64,000 bases of DNA, from assembly GCF_029892065.1 (NCBI RefSeq), contig NZ_CP120375.1, positions 496,001 to 560,000 on the forward strand, read 5' to 3'. This document shows, piece by piece, positions 49,722 to 59,624 of this stretch. The DNA comes from Sinorhizobium garamanticum (GTDB taxonomy: Bacteria > Pseudomonadota > Alphaproteobacteria > Rhizobiales > Rhizobiaceae). Under the pieces are notes generated by a model. The model was not told the origin of the DNA, made no database searches, and saw only the letters and a list, made by a program, of their open reading frames with translations. A program made the translations under genes and the position numbers. How positions within the stretch are numbered: the first letter of the stretch is position 1; each line of letters begins with the position of its first letter.

Positions 49722-50054
49722 ACGAATATATCTAGCTGGAATATACGGGATTTGCAAGGTTAGGGCGCACCTAGCGATAGCCAAGCACGCCCTCTGGGCA
49801 GTTCGGAAGGAGAGAAACCAACCGCCGTCTGAACACGCGGTTTGGGCCGAACCTGGGATGTGTGAACGGCACGACTATCGCATTCCGGAACGCCAAGCAG
49901 GAACATAAGTTTCAAGATTAGATATTTGAGAAACAATATCAACGCCATAGTTCCATAATACATATTATGCGATCGGCTCGTGCAGCCGGGGTACATTCTA
50001 TTTCCAAGTGCGACATGCCAATAAAAACAAAGGCTTCGCCCTGGAGATTTTTGG
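49722..50054. other. no recognisable gene
   Basis: This is intergenic between vapBC and IS30. An A/T-rich stretch lies at 49900-49980. Confidence 0.45.
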
Positions 50055-51056
50055 ATGTCGCAGTGCTATTTGCAGCTCACCCTTCCCGATCGCCGACGCG
50101 TGCATCAGCTTCTCGAACGCAAGGTGCCGATTGCTGAGATCGCCCGCCAACTCGGTCGGCATCGATCGACGATCTATCGTGAACTGAAGCGCAATACCTT
50201 TCATGATGCCGAGTTTCCGGAATACAGCGGCTATTACAGCGGTATCGCCAACGACATCTCGAAGGAGCGTCGGCGACGGCTGCGCAAGCTCAGCCGCCAC
50301 GCGCAATTACGCGAACTGGTCATCGAGCAGCTGAAGGCACTTTGGTCGCCGGAGCAGATCGCCGGCCGTCTGCTTGCCGATGGTGTGAGCGCCGTCCGCG
50401 TCTGCACCGAGACGATCTATCGCTTCATCTATAGCAAGGAAGATTATGCGCTGGAGCTCTATCAGCATCTGCCGGAAGGCCGTCGTAAGCGCCGCCCACG
50501 CCGCTCCCGCAAACCCCGTGACGGCTCGATCCCGTTGGACTGCAGGATCAGCCAACGCCCTGATTTCATTGCCGATCGCTCTCAGTTCGGCCACTGGGAG
50601 GGTGATCTCCTGATCTTCCGGCGCGACCTTGGTGAAGCCAATGTCACCTCGCTGGTCGAGCGCAAGAGCCGCTACACGGTGATGATCAAGAATGGCAGCC
50701 GTCACTCTCGTCCGCTCATCGACAAGATCATCGATGCCTTCTCACCGCTACCCGCCTTTGCCCGGCAGAGCTTCACCTTCGACCGTGGTACCGAGTTTCG
50801 CGGTTTCAAGGCTTTGGAAGATGGACTCGGCGCCAGGAGCTGGTTTTGCGATCCGAATTCACCGTGGCAGAAAGGCGCGGTCGAGAACACCAACAAGCGC
50901 ATCCGTCGCTTTGTGCCGAGCGATACGGACCTGTCCGCCGTCAGCCAGCCGCAACTGGTCGCCCTCGCCCACCATCTCAATTCACTGCCCAGGAAGTGCC
51001 TTGGTTACCGCACGCCCGCCGAGGTCTTCATGGCCCATTTGCGCGATTGCGGGTAA
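50055..51056 (+). CDS. IS30-family transposase
   Basis: This 333-residue protein appears complete. An N-terminal HTH (IAEIARQLGRHRSTIYRELK) is followed by the DDE domain: GHWEGDLLIF, LVERKSRYTVMIKN, TFDRGTEFRGF and SPWQKGAVENTNKRIRRF, and ends with KCLGYRTPAEVF. These are IS30 hallmarks. The frame is uninterrupted, so this element may still be active. Confidence 0.92.
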   Translation: MSQCYLQLTLPDRRRVHQLLERKVPIAEIARQLGRHRSTIYRELKRNTFHDAEFPEYSGYYSGIANDISKERRRRLRKLSRHAQLRELVIEQLKALWSPEQIAGRLLADGVSAVRVCTETIYRFIYSKEDYALELYQHLPEGRRKRRPRRSRKPRDGSIPLDCRISQRPDFIADRSQFGHWEGDLLIFRRDLGEANVTSLVERKSRYTVMIKNGSRHSRPLIDKIIDAFSPLPAFARQSFTFDRGTEFRGFKALEDGLGARSWFCDPNSPWQKGAVENTNKRIRRFVPSDTDLSAVSQPQLVALAHHLNSLPRKCLGYRTPAEVFMAHLRDCG

Positions 51057-51197
51057 TCCCCTACCCTCCACTCGTCATTGTTGCACTTGGATTAGATTCT
51101 CCACCGCAAAGTTAAAGTGTCCTGTTCCTGCAAAGTAAGAATGTCACTCTCGCCGCGTTTTCAATGACGTGGGAGATTGCGGATGGGATTGATTGCG

Positions 51198-52556
51198 ATG
51201 AGCGAGCGCGATCTGCAGCGGATCGAGGTTTTGTCGAAGGTGGTCGACGGCCGCATGACGATGGTTTCGGCGGCGCATGTCCTGGGCTTGAGCACGCGTC
51301 AGGTTCGCCGGCTCTTGGAGCGGATCCGGACGGATGGTGCGGCATCGATCCGGCACAGAACGATCGGCCGACCGTCGAACAACCGGATCAGCGACGGCGT
51401 GCGTGACTATACCGTAGCGATCGTGCGCGAGCGCTATGCCGATTTCGGCCCGACGCTGGCCGCCGAGAAGCTCGCCGAGCGCGACGGCCTGACGGTGTCG
51501 CGCGAGACCTTGCGCAAATGGATGTCGGAGGCCGGCCTGTGGCTGTCGCGCAAGCAGCGCCGCACGTTCCACCAGCCGCGGCTGCGCCGCGAGGCCTATG
51601 GCGAGCTGGTGCAGATCGATGGCAGCGAGCATCGCTGGTTCGAGGATCGCGGTGACCCATGTTCGCTGCTGGTGTTCATCGACGATGCGACCGGCAAGCT
51701 GATGCAGTTGCGCTTCGTACGATCGGAAAGCGCGTTTACGTATTTCGAGGCGCTGGAGCTCTATCTGCAGGCGCATGGTGCTCCGGTCGCCTTCTATTCC
51801 GACAAGCATTCGGTGTTCCGGGTGTCGAAGAAAGACGCCAAGGGCGGCCAGGGCATGACCCAGTTCGGGCGTGCGCTTTGCGAGCTAAACATCGAGATTC
51901 TTTGCGCAAACTCGAGCCAAGCCAAGGGTCGGGTCGAGCGGATGAACCGGACGCTACAGGACCGTTTGATTAAGGATCTGCGCCTGGAGGGCATCTGCGG
52001 CATGGACGACGGCAACGCTTTCCTGCCTCGGTTCATGGAGCGCTATAACCGGCAATTTGCCATTGCCCCTGCCCGACCTGATGATCTGCATCGGTCGCTG
52101 AATCTTGCCCAGGATCGGCTGCGCGACGTCCTGTGCAAACGTGAGCAGCGTTATGTCGGTGCCCAGTTGACGTTCTCCTACGAGCGCCAGCGGATCATGC
52201 TGGAAGAGACGGAGGTGACGCGCGGACTGGTCGGTCGCTATGTCGAGACCTACGCCCTTGCCGATGGCCGGCTGGATGTGCGCTGGAAGGGGCATTCCCT
52301 GCCCTACCGGGTGTTCGACAAGGACCAGCGGGTGACGCATGCGGCGATCACCGAGAACAAGCGGCTTTCCGATGTGCTGGCCTACATCAAGGAGCGACAG
52401 GATCAGTTGCCGGCGCCGAAGGTGAAGACCAACAACCAGAAGAATCGCTACACGCCGCGGGGTCGAAAGCCGGGCAAGCGGACGGATTTCATGAACGATC
52501 CAGCGGTCATCGCTCGGCGGCGGCAGTCACTTTCCCATCTTGATGCCGCGGAGTGA
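51198..52556 (+). CDS. ISNCY-family transposase
   Basis: This transposase has about 452 residues from the ATG at 51198 (an upstream start at 51177 is also possible). It has an HTH (SAAHVLGLSTRQVRRLLERI) and DDE domain blocks: ELVQIDGSEHRWFEDRG, CSLLVFIDDATGKLMQLRF, FYSDKHSVFRV, and ANSSQAKGRVERMNRTLQDR. The C-terminus has GRKPGKRTDF. The frame is intact. It differs clearly from the interrupted ISNCY copy further on. Confidence 0.9.
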   Translation: MSERDLQRIEVLSKVVDGRMTMVSAAHVLGLSTRQVRRLLERIRTDGAASIRHRTIGRPSNNRISDGVRDYTVAIVRERYADFGPTLAAEKLAERDGLTVSRETLRKWMSEAGLWLSRKQRRTFHQPRLRREAYGELVQIDGSEHRWFEDRGDPCSLLVFIDDATGKLMQLRFVRSESAFTYFEALELYLQAHGAPVAFYSDKHSVFRVSKKDAKGGQGMTQFGRALCELNIEILCANSSQAKGRVERMNRTLQDRLIKDLRLEGICGMDDGNAFLPRFMERYNRQFAIAPARPDDLHRSLNLAQDRLRDVLCKREQRYVGAQLTFSYERQRIMLEETEVTRGLVGRYVETYALADGRLDVRWKGHSLPYRVFDKDQRVTHAAITENKRLSDVLAYIKERQDQLPAPKVKTNNQKNRYTPRGRKPGKRTDFMNDPAVIARRRQSLSHLDAAE

Positions 52557-52646
52557 TCAAGCTCTACGGTTAAGTAGAGTATTCTTCAAATAAGTTATAT
52601 ATAGATGAACTCCATATGAGGTTTCTGCAGCGAATGGGAGATTTGC

Positions 52647-52877
52647 GTGGAGGTAGCGTTAATCAACATCATCGGTATTTGTCTTTTTTTAGGTGCGGGC
52701 GTCTTCATTGGGATTATTGGACACCTCGTCATTAAAGACTTTCCTTTGATGCGACGCGATTCGAACTATATGTCATTTTTCTTTTCTCAGCGGAAAACCC
52801 ACGCAAGATTGCTGATCACTTTGAGCCTGTTCAACGTGGTACTCTTCATCACCATATTCACCCTCATCGGTTTGTGA
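52647..52877 (+). CDS. small two-helix membrane protein, unknown
   Basis: A GTG start with GGGAGAT upstream gives 76 residues with two hydrophobic helices (INIIGICLFLGAGVFIGIIG; LITLSLFNVVLFITIFTLIG) separated by a basic loop. The flanking sequences are transposases. I do not recognise it; toxin, immunity or chance are all possible. Confidence 0.45.
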   Translation: MEVALINIIGICLFLGAGVFIGIIGHLVIKDFPLMRRDSNYMSFFFSQRKTHARLLITLSLFNVVLFITIFTLIGL

Positions 52878-53247
52878 CCGCTGTCAATGACGCATAAGAG
52901 GCTCTGTCATCAGTAAGAAAAAAGGTAACAGGGCGTCCGCTCTCAAAGCTAAAGCCGATGCGTGCCCCTAACCCGCCCCGATCTTCCCTTGCAACCCGGA
53001 CCAGCCGGTCAGATCGGGGCTGGTCGTCGTGCCGTGTGGCGCCTCAAAGTGACATTTTAACTTTGCGCCGCAAAGGACATTTCAACCTGGCCGCCACAGT
53101 CGTGTAGCGGCATTTTAGAGATGCGACACATGAGCCAGTTAGAGATGCGACAGTCGTCGCCTCTTGGGATGCTGGTCAAACGTCAATGTTTGGAAGGAAG
53201 ACTGGCGACGTGAAGCGTGGTTGAGACCATGAGCGTTCGGAGTCGTC
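52878..53247. other. left end of the second ISNCY element
   Basis: This region contains IS-terminal-like repeats (ACATTTTAACTTTGCGCC; GCGGCATTTTAGAGATGCGA) and no gene. Confidence 0.5.
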
Positions 53248-53705
53248 ATGTCTTGTTTGATCACCATGTCGCAGAAGGAATTGCATCGTCTTGAACTCAT
53301 CCAGCGGGTTCGCGGGCGCAGCCTGACCGTCGTCGAGGCGGCCGCGTTGCTTCGTCTTAGCCGCAGTCAGGTCCACCGGCTGTTGCAGGCCTATGACCTG
53401 GCCGGCGCCGACGGTCTCGTCTCGAAGAAGCGCGGCCGGCCGAGCAACCGGCGTCACAGCGAGGAGTTCCGCAACCTGGTGCTCGACCTGGTGCGTGAGC
53501 ATTATGGGGATTTCGGACCAACGTTGGCGGCTGAGAAGCTGCTCGAACGCCACCGGATTGCCATCAGCAAGGAGACGCTGCGTCAGTGGATGATGGAAGC
53601 CGGCATCTGGGTGTCGCGACGCGAGCGCAAGAAGCGGGTCTTCCAGCCGCGCGGCCGGCGCGATTGTTTCGGCGAACTCGTCCAGATCGATGGGTCGCTT
53701 CATTG
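53248..53705 (+). pseudogene. ISNCY transposase, 5' half
   Basis: This encodes an HTH (LLRLSRSQVHRLLQAYDLAG) and the start of the DDE domain up to FGELVQIDGSLHWW, then is broken by IS110. The second half resumes at 55192. Confidence 0.85.
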
Positions 53706-53762
53706 GTGGTTGTCTAATCGCAGTCCATCCGTCAAGCTGGTTTGAGCATTCAGCGACCCTTT

Positions 53763-53787
53763 CCGGCTTGCGGGACAGGCAAACCGG
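53763..53787. other. hairpin in IS110 non-coding region
   Basis: CCGGCTTGC and GCAAACCGG form a nine-base stem with one mismatch, separated by seven bases. It lies in the non-coding end of IS110, where bridge RNA is expected. Only the hairpin is directly visible. Confidence 0.4.
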
Positions 53788-54041
53788 CTGAACTGATTGG
53801 CTGGATCCGCCCTCACCGGCCGTGTCCTTCGGAGCTATCCAATGCTGGGAGCAGGGTTGTCTCCGCGGTCGACAAATGTCGCCGCACAATGGTTTTCGCA
53901 GGTGGGATCTTCCTGATGTTCGAGGCGCAGTCTCAACGAGCTGCAGCCACCAGAAGCGGAATGATCCTGCCCACGTCCGCAGCAGGGACGCTCAGCACCC
54001 AAAGTTAGATGGCGCGCTGAGGGAGGAAGGCTAAACGTCTC

Positions 54042-55082
54042 CTATATGGTCGCGCCAGCCGATGCGTTGAACACTTCTCCCGTCTTGAGCATGCTGTGCA
54101 TGATGACCGCGAGTTTCCGGGCGACGGCCACGGCGGCCCGTTTGAAGCCAAGTCGCTCGCGCAGCTTAAGTCCCCAACGCTTGAGACTGCTCTCCGTCCT
54201 GGCACTGGTTCTCGTCAGAAGCACTGTCGCTGCTTCATAAAGCAACCCACGTAAACGATTGTCACCCCTTCGCGAGATATGGCCGTCATAGTCGACCTCG
54301 CCTGACTGATAACGCCGGGTTGTCAGCCCAAGCCAGGCGCCCACCGAGCGCGACGTTCGAAAGTTTTCTGGATTTTCAATTGCTGTAACGTAGGACACCG
54401 CCGTGACCGCGCCGATTCCCGGAATCGTCATCAATAGCTTCGTGGCTTCGCTCCGACGGGCCACTATAAGCAGCTGGCGACCAAGATCGGCTGCGCGCTT
54501 GCGGATATCGTACCACGCCTCCAAAAGAGGCAAGATAATCTTCGCAAGCTCGACGTTCCCATCTAAAAGCTTCCGCACATCGCCATCAAACACCCGACCC
54601 TTCCCTTTTGGGATGATCAGACCGAAGGTCTTCATCAGACCGCGGATTTGATTGCCAAGTTGTGTTGAGATGTTCAGAAGCTGTTCGCGGGCAGCCACCA
54701 ACGTGCGGGCCATCATAGCGTCAAACGACTTGACGCGAACCGCTTTGTAAAAGCCTGCTTCAGCGAGTTGAGCTAAACCGTCCGCATCGTTGGCATCGGT
54801 TTTGTTGAGCGTTTCGTTCAATACCTTTTGCGCGTGCCGCGCTTCAATGCAGACCGCCGGCAACCCCTCGCTCGTCAGCGCGTGATAGAACCACGTCGAC
54901 AGCGGTCCCGTTTCGAATACGACGCGCCGCGCGCGCGGAGCTTTTTTGCGGATCATCTGCGCGAGAAGATTGGGATCCGAAGGACATTTCCCCCGCCAGA
55001 TCCGTTTCCCGTCCTCCCGGATCGAAATTGCGGTATCTTTCAATGAAACATCAAGGCCAATATATTGGTTCAAGGTTGCCTC
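54042..55082 (-). CDS. IS110-family transposase
   Basis: This 346-residue protein starts at 55082 (MEATLNQYIGLDVSLKDTAI). The RuvC-like DEDD domain has IGLDVSLKD, VVFETGPLSTWFYHAL (Glu) and NETLNKTDANDADGLAQLAE (Asp pair). The C-terminal transposase_20 domain has TIPGIGAVTAVSYVTAI, WLGLTTRRYQSGEVDYDGHI and the serine region GDNRLRGLLYEAA. The frame is intact. Confidence 0.92.
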   Translation of the reverse strand, partial: EATLNQYIGLDVSLKDTAISIREDGKRIWRGKCPSDPNLLAQMIRKKAPRARRVVFETGPLSTWFYHALTSEGLPAVCIEARHAQKVLNETLNKTDANDADGLAQLAEAGFYKAVRVKSFDAMMARTLVAAREQLLNISTQLGNQIRGLMKTFGLIIPKGKGRVFDGDVRKLLDGNVELAKIILPLLEAWYDIRKRAADLGRQLLIVARRSEATKLLMTIPGIGAVTAVSYVTAIENPENFRTSRSVGAWLGLTTRRYQSGEVDYDGHISRRGDNRLRGLLYEAATVLLTRTSARTESSLKRWGLKLRERLGFKRAAVAVARKLAVIMHSMLKTGEVFNASAGATI

Positions 55083-55191
55083 CATCCGATGTTTGGCCCC
55101 GGTTCCAATCGAGAGCCCGTTTTTCCATCCTATCGGGGGCAACCACCCTCACCAGCCCAAAAACCAGAGACGGTCGCGCCGCGATTACTCC

Positions 55192-56160
55192 ATGTTCGAG
55201 AACCGCGGCCCCAAATGCGCCCTGCTCGTCTATATCGACGATGCCACCGGCAAGCAGTTGCACTTACGCTTTGCGGCCTCGGAGAACACCTTCGACTATC
55301 TGCACGCGACGAAGGCCTATCTACAGCACTGGGGCAAGCCGATCGCCTTCTACAGCGACAAGCATGGCATCTTCCGCACCACCCATGCTTCCAAGAAGGA
55401 CAGGACCAGCGGCCTGACGCAGTTCGGGCGGGCGCTTTATGAGCTCAACATCGACATCATCTGCGCCAACACCCCGCAGGCCAAGGGCCGTGTCGAGCGC
55501 GCCAACCAGACGCTGCAGGATCGCCTCGTCAAGGAACTGCGGCTGCGCGGCATCGACACGATCGCGGCCGCCAATGCCTATGCGCCGGAGTTCATGGCCG
55601 ACTTCAATCGCCGCTTTGGCAAGGCGCCGCGCAATCCGAAGGACATGCACCGGCCGTTTGCCGCGCATGAGAACCTCGATGGCGCGATGTGCCGCAAGGA
55701 GATCCGCAAGCTGTCGCAGTCGCTGACGCTGCGCTATGACAAGGTGATGTTCATCCTCGATCCGACCGATTTCGCCACGGCGCTGGCCGGCAAGAAGGTC
55801 ATTGTCTGCGACTATCCCGATGGTCGCCTCGAGGTCACCCATGAGGGGACGTCCCTGCCCTACAGAACCTTCGACACGCTGCGCTCGGTGCACCGCTCCG
55901 AGGTGGTTGAGAACAAGCGCCTTGATGACATGCTGGCGGTGGTGGCCGAGATGCAGGCCGGACGAGAGCAACAGCGCAGCAAGGGCGGACCGCGCCGCAC
56001 CGGCCAGACGGATCATATGTTCGGCATTCGCGACGGCAGTCAGAGCAATGGCTATCAAAAGCGCGGCACGAAGCCTGGCCGGAAGACGGATTTCACCAAG
56101 GATCCGGTGGTCATCGCCCGCCGCCAGCAAGCCCTTGCGCAGCTGAAGGCGGCGGAGTGA
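55192..56160 (+). pseudogene. ISNCY transposase, 3' half
   Basis: This resumes with MFENRGPKCALLVYIDDATG, then AFYSDKHGIFRT, ANTPQAKGRVERANQTLQDR, and ends KPGRKTDFTKDPVVIARRQQ. Apart from the IS110 insertion the frame is open, so precise loss of IS110 could restore it. Confidence 0.85.
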
Positions 56161-56414
56161 TCGAGGGTGTCAAAGCTAAAGTTTATCTCGCAGCTGGAGC
56201 CATCCGTCGCCGCCCGGGCTGCGCAACCCCGACCAGCTCCACCCGGCCGGCGGCTTGCGTCTACGTACTTTATAAATATAGCAACTTGCAAACGCAGTAA
56301 TAAGGAATAGGATGATGTCGCATTTCTAAGTTGACTACGTTGTCTCTTCTTTAAATAGCTGTGACACAGCCATTGATTTTATCAACTAATTTACAATAGG
56401 CCACCCACTAGATG

Positions 56415-56912
56415 TCACGCATAGATTAAGCGGTGAGCAACGATGCCCAATTTGGGATGACCGTCGCAGAACTCGTATGCTATCCTCAGCACAGCGTTGC
56501 CATCGTCGATATGTCGACGGTCATCAGCCTCCAGACCGCGCTTCCATCCATGGAAGAAGTTGTTTCGAATGCGTGCAAGCGCATTGAAAACTGCAGATGA
56601 GTCGCCGCATTCTGGAGGCTCTGCATCGAAATGGAGGCCAACGCCAGGCTCGTTGGTGATCACCTGCGGCGGATCATCGATGAGCCGTCGGGCAATTGGA
56701 TCCTCTTTTATCCGCTTGTAGAATTGGCCGCCGAATGCCTGGCCAACGAGATCCCAGTTGATACCGACACGAGGCGGCTTGAGAGTGTATGTCACGCCCT
56801 CCTGCCCGAATGCCCATTCCAAACGAGAGAAGGTGGAAAAAAACCGGATTGGGGCTTGGTCCATTTCCGCTTCGAGAGTTTCCACCACGATGTTCCAAGC
56901 CGTCTGCGCCAT
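56415..56912 (-). CDS. HEPN-like RNase-type protein
   Basis: From the ATG at 56912 the protein has 165 residues. Its C-terminal half carries FNALARIRNNFFHGWK, which has the RNxxxH arrangement (Arg-Asn-x-x-x-His) of HEPN RNases, and helical flanks (DDGNAVLRIAYEFCDG). The NTPase gene directly upstream ends 22 bases before this start, so the two look like an operon. HEPN domains cleave RNA in toxin-antitoxin, abortive-infection and CRISPR systems. The family-level assignment rests on the motif alone. Confidence 0.6.
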   Translation of the reverse strand: MAQTAWNIVVETLEAEMDQAPIRFFSTFSRLEWAFGQEGVTYTLKPPRVGINWDLVGQAFGGQFYKRIKEDPIARRLIDDPPQVITNEPGVGLHFDAEPPECGDSSAVFNALARIRNNFFHGWKRGLEADDRRHIDDGNAVLRIAYEFCDGHPKLGIVAHRLIYA

Positions 56913-56934
56913 TGTTTTTCCCGGTCGAATCGCC

Positions 56935-57480
56935 TCAAAGCAACGGTCGCAGGAAGGCGACAAACGCATCGGTTTCGCCCGACGTTATTGTTTCCATCGG
57001 GATCGAGAGCGACGTCGCATGGTCTCTCGCAAGCTCAAGACAGAGGTCTTGGTAGGTCGACAAGGCTTCTGCGGTCCGTTGTGGTCGCCCACGGGTGGAA
57101 TCGGCGGTTCGCCGGGCGACAATAGCGGCCGGAGCGTCGACAACCATCGCGATACCAGCCGGCCGCAACCCAGCAATCACCTCAAACGGGATCCTCACCA
57201 GGCCGTCATTGGTATCGACGACATTATGTCCGTCGAACAGTATCGATGTGCTGTCTTGCGCCGCATAGGTGCGAAACCCGGCGAGCAGGAGCTCCTGATT
57301 GTCGACCACGCGGTCGGTCCGCAGCTCGTCAGCCGAAACGATTTGCGACGTCAGGCGTTCTTTCTCGGCGCGGATCAGTTCGCTGCCACTCACGTGACGC
57401 AATCCTAAGGATGCCGCAGCTTGGCGGCAAAGCCAGGATTTGCCTACGCCCGAGACGCCGAATACGAGTATTGTTTTCAT
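56935..57480 (-). CDS. P-loop NTPase or kinase-like protein
   Basis: From the ATG at 57480 this 181-residue protein begins MKTILVFGVSGVGKSWL, a Walker A of the adenylate-kinase/AAA type. It continues with a nucleoside-kinase-like lid region (ERLTSQIVSADELRTDRVVD) and DSTSILFDGHNVVD (Walker B-like). It is followed closely by the HEPN-like gene and is divergent from an ASCH gene. It may be a regulator, nucleotide kinase or antitoxin for the HEPN protein. Confidence 0.65.
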   Translation of the reverse strand: MKTILVFGVSGVGKSWLCRQAAASLGLRHVSGSELIRAEKERLTSQIVSADELRTDRVVDNQELLLAGFRTYAAQDSTSILFDGHNVVDTNDGLVRIPFEVIAGLRPAGIAMVVDAPAAIVARRTADSTRGRPQRTAEALSTYQDLCLELARDHATSLSIPMETITSGETDAFVAFLRPLL

Positions 57481-57602
57481 TGCCCACCCCACGATAGTTA
57501 TCCCTATCAGCTTTCTGGGGACGGCTTCAAGCAAGGCTTGGGGACTATCAACGGCTGAGTTATACCGGATATCGACGGTAAGTTCCGAAAGGAGAGACAA
57601 CA

Positions 57603-58103
57603 TTGAAGGTGGCATTCCATCACGCGAAGCCGATCAATCAAGGAAGTCTTGTCCCATCGGACCTCAAGGCGCACCTGAGCTGCGAGTTTCCTGATCTTGA
57701 TGCTGTCGAGCGGCATCGGTTTGTGATGGTTGCCGACCTCGCAGAACTGATCTTTTCCGCGAAAAAGTCGTCAACGATTCGCTTTTCAAAGGGCGCGGTC
57801 GAATACCCTTCAGCACAGGAGTTGCCGTTATTCGTGGTCGGCGATCATCGCGAGAAAGCCGCGCCAACCTGTATCGGTGCGCTCCACATTGGCGCCGTCT
57901 GCTACAAGACGCTTGCCGAACTGAATGAAACCGACGCGCATAAGGACGGTTTTGCATCCAAGGCGGATCTGGTCGACGCGCTGAAAAGGTTTTACGGCGA
58001 CATTCAGTCCAGCGACGTCCTGTCCGTCTTCGAGTTTACGCTCAGCAATCGACGAAGGCCCACTTCGCTCACGCCCGCACACGAGCATTCGCCGGCCGCC
58101 TAA
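57603..58103 (+). CDS. ASCH-domain protein
   Basis: A TTG start (GGAGAGACAACA upstream) gives 166 residues. An ASCH-like domain occupies about residues 45-150: the strand LIFSAKKSSTIRFSKG with the STIR motif, LPLFVVGDHREKAA, and GALHIGAVCYKTLAELNETD. ASCH domains bind RNA or modified nucleotides and are often found near toxins. It is divergent from the NTPase-HEPN pair and convergent with the PIN-GNAT gene. Confidence 0.65.
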   Translation: MKVAFHHAKPINQGSLVPSDLKAHLSCEFPDLDAVERHRFVMVADLAELIFSAKKSSTIRFSKGAVEYPSAQELPLFVVGDHREKAAPTCIGALHIGAVCYKTLAELNETDAHKDGFASKADLVDALKRFYGDIQSSDVLSVFEFTLSNRRRPTSLTPAHEHSPAA

Positions 58104-58120
58104 GCTGCCTGCTACTTGCT

Positions 58121-59623
58121 TCAAAAGACAAAGCCGAGATTCAACATTGGCTTGAGCCGACGATAGCTCTGTTCAGAAATCCGTGTGATGGATTGTGGCC
58201 AGCTGCTAAGAACGCTATTCGACGTTAGAGCACCCAGCGGAAGCGGCGGTACGATGTGACCGATCAGCAGGAAGTCGATAACCTTCAGCGGCGAAGAGCC
58301 GCTTACCCAGGATGTCAACTCCGCATCTGAAAACACGGATCGCTTTGCAGTCCAACGTCTCACCTCATCCACGTCCTGAGTGTGACGCACGTTTTCAACG
58401 ATGCCAATCGAGGTCATCGACTGAGAACGAGGAGAGCCGGGCTTCTTTGTCTGATAGAAAAATATCACATCGCCAGCGCCGATAGCGTTGTTGCGAGAAT
58501 GACAGATATAGACTTTGCGGATGGTGTTTCCCGGGATGGCGCCAGGGGTCGTCGCCACGTTCTGTGGGAGCATTTCCACTTCCGGAAAGAGCTTCGCGTG
58601 ATAGGCCGGCCGGATCGGGATAACGAACTTGTTCGCCTTGGGGCCGTCATAGAAGCGTGGATAGTTTTTACGCGCCACGCCGATTGCGGTTTCGCCAGCC
58701 GGAAGGGCGACCTTCCCTTTTCCTACGACTTTTTCAAATACGCCATCGCCGTCTGCCTGATCGCCAGTCTGCTCGAAACCGTACTCTTCAAGAAGACGGA
58801 TCAGCGAGACCTGCTTTGCCTTGGCGGTAAGGTACATGACATCGTAACCGTTGCGCTGTGCATGCCAGAAAATCTGTTTGAGCAGTTGCTCACCAAGCTT
58901 TTGTCCCCTGTGATCCTCAGAGACTTTGAACGTGCAAATTTTAAGGATCTGCTCGCCAGGTTTGGTGATCCCGGCTTCAGCGCGCGTCTCATTCTTACGA
59001 ATAACGACCGCCGCGAGCGCACCATCGTCTTTTATGATCCAGCAATCACGGTGCTCATTAATGCACTTGGCCGTCCATTTGTCGAAATACGCGCCGTAAT
59101 CACTGCGGAGCCCTTCGAAAATCGGATCTGCAAAGTCAATCTCATGGGCTTTGACTTCTTCTACCGCTGGCAGGAAGACGATGTCTGGCTCGAAGCTCTG
59201 CTTCAACCAGACCAAAGCGTCAGCAACTGTCATAACGCGATCGGCCAAATGGGCCTTTCGAGCGCGGCGATGCAGGCCGTCGTCTTCGGTGATCAGGAAA
59301 TCCGCGACTGTAATCGATACGGCATGCAAAAGCTTCGCGTCGACGACGTCGTTAGGTTTCGGAAGCTCACCGTAGCGAGCCTTCAAATCATCAACAGAAG
59401 GAGATGCAATCTTTTTCAGTTGCGGAAATTTGTTAAGCTTGCTGAGCGTAGCCTTTTTTCGGGCTTCGTTGGCATCGCGATTGATGTCCTCAATCGAAGC
59501 TTCGTGAACGAAAACCTTGATGCCATTTTCATGGCACCTACGAAGTAGATCGGCAAAATTCGCTTTGATTTCTCCGTCATCTTCAAGCTGGATGACGACG
59601 TTCGTATCGATGAGAAACTTCAT
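58121..59623 (-). CDS. PIN-GNAT-EVE/ASCH-like three-domain protein
   Basis: From the ATG at 59623 the protein has 500 residues. Residues 1-165 are a PIN nuclease domain (MKFLIDTNVVIQLEDDG; HEASIEDINRDANE; ADFLITEDDGLHRRA). Residues 190-305 are a GNAT acetyltransferase (ILKICTFKVSEDHRGQKLGE QLLKQIFWHAQ, the acetyl-CoA-binding pattern). Residues 330-495 resemble an EVE/ASCH module (IPIRPAYHAKLFPEVEML; NNAIGAGDVIFFYQTKK). It starts one base after the ASCH gene before it. I know of no characterised function for this exact fusion. Confidence 0.75.
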   Translation of the reverse strand: MKFLIDTNVVIQLEDDGEIKANFADLLRRCHENGIKVFVHEASIEDINRDANEARKKATLSKLNKFPQLKKIASPSVDDLKARYGELPKPNDVVDAKLLHAVSITVADFLITEDDGLHRRARKAHLADRVMTVADALVWLKQSFEPDIVFLPAVEEVKAHEIDFADPIFEGLRSDYGAYFDKWTAKCINEHRDCWIIKDDGALAAVVIRKNETRAEAGITKPGEQILKICTFKVSEDHRGQKLGEQLLKQIFWHAQRNGYDVMYLTAKAKQVSLIRLLEEYGFEQTGDQADGDGVFEKVVGKGKVALPAGETAIGVARKNYPRFYDGPKANKFVIPIRPAYHAKLFPEVEMLPQNVATTPGAIPGNTIRKVYICHSRNNAIGAGDVIFFYQTKKPGSPRSQSMTSIGIVENVRHTQDVDEVRRWTAKRSVFSDAELTSWVSGSSPLKVIDFLLIGHIVPPLPLGALTSNSVLSSWPQSITRISEQSYRRLKPMLNLGFVF

Positions 59624-59624
59624 C

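Larger units (their letters stand above)
53706..55191 (-). mobile_element. IS110/IS1111-type insertion sequence
   Basis: About 1.49 kb interrupts ISNCY at the codons for WW/FENRG. The transposase lies on the minus strand with about 110 bases before and 336 bases after it. The longer non-coding part 3' of the gene is typical of the IS1111 group. No target duplication is expected for this family. Confidence 0.75.
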
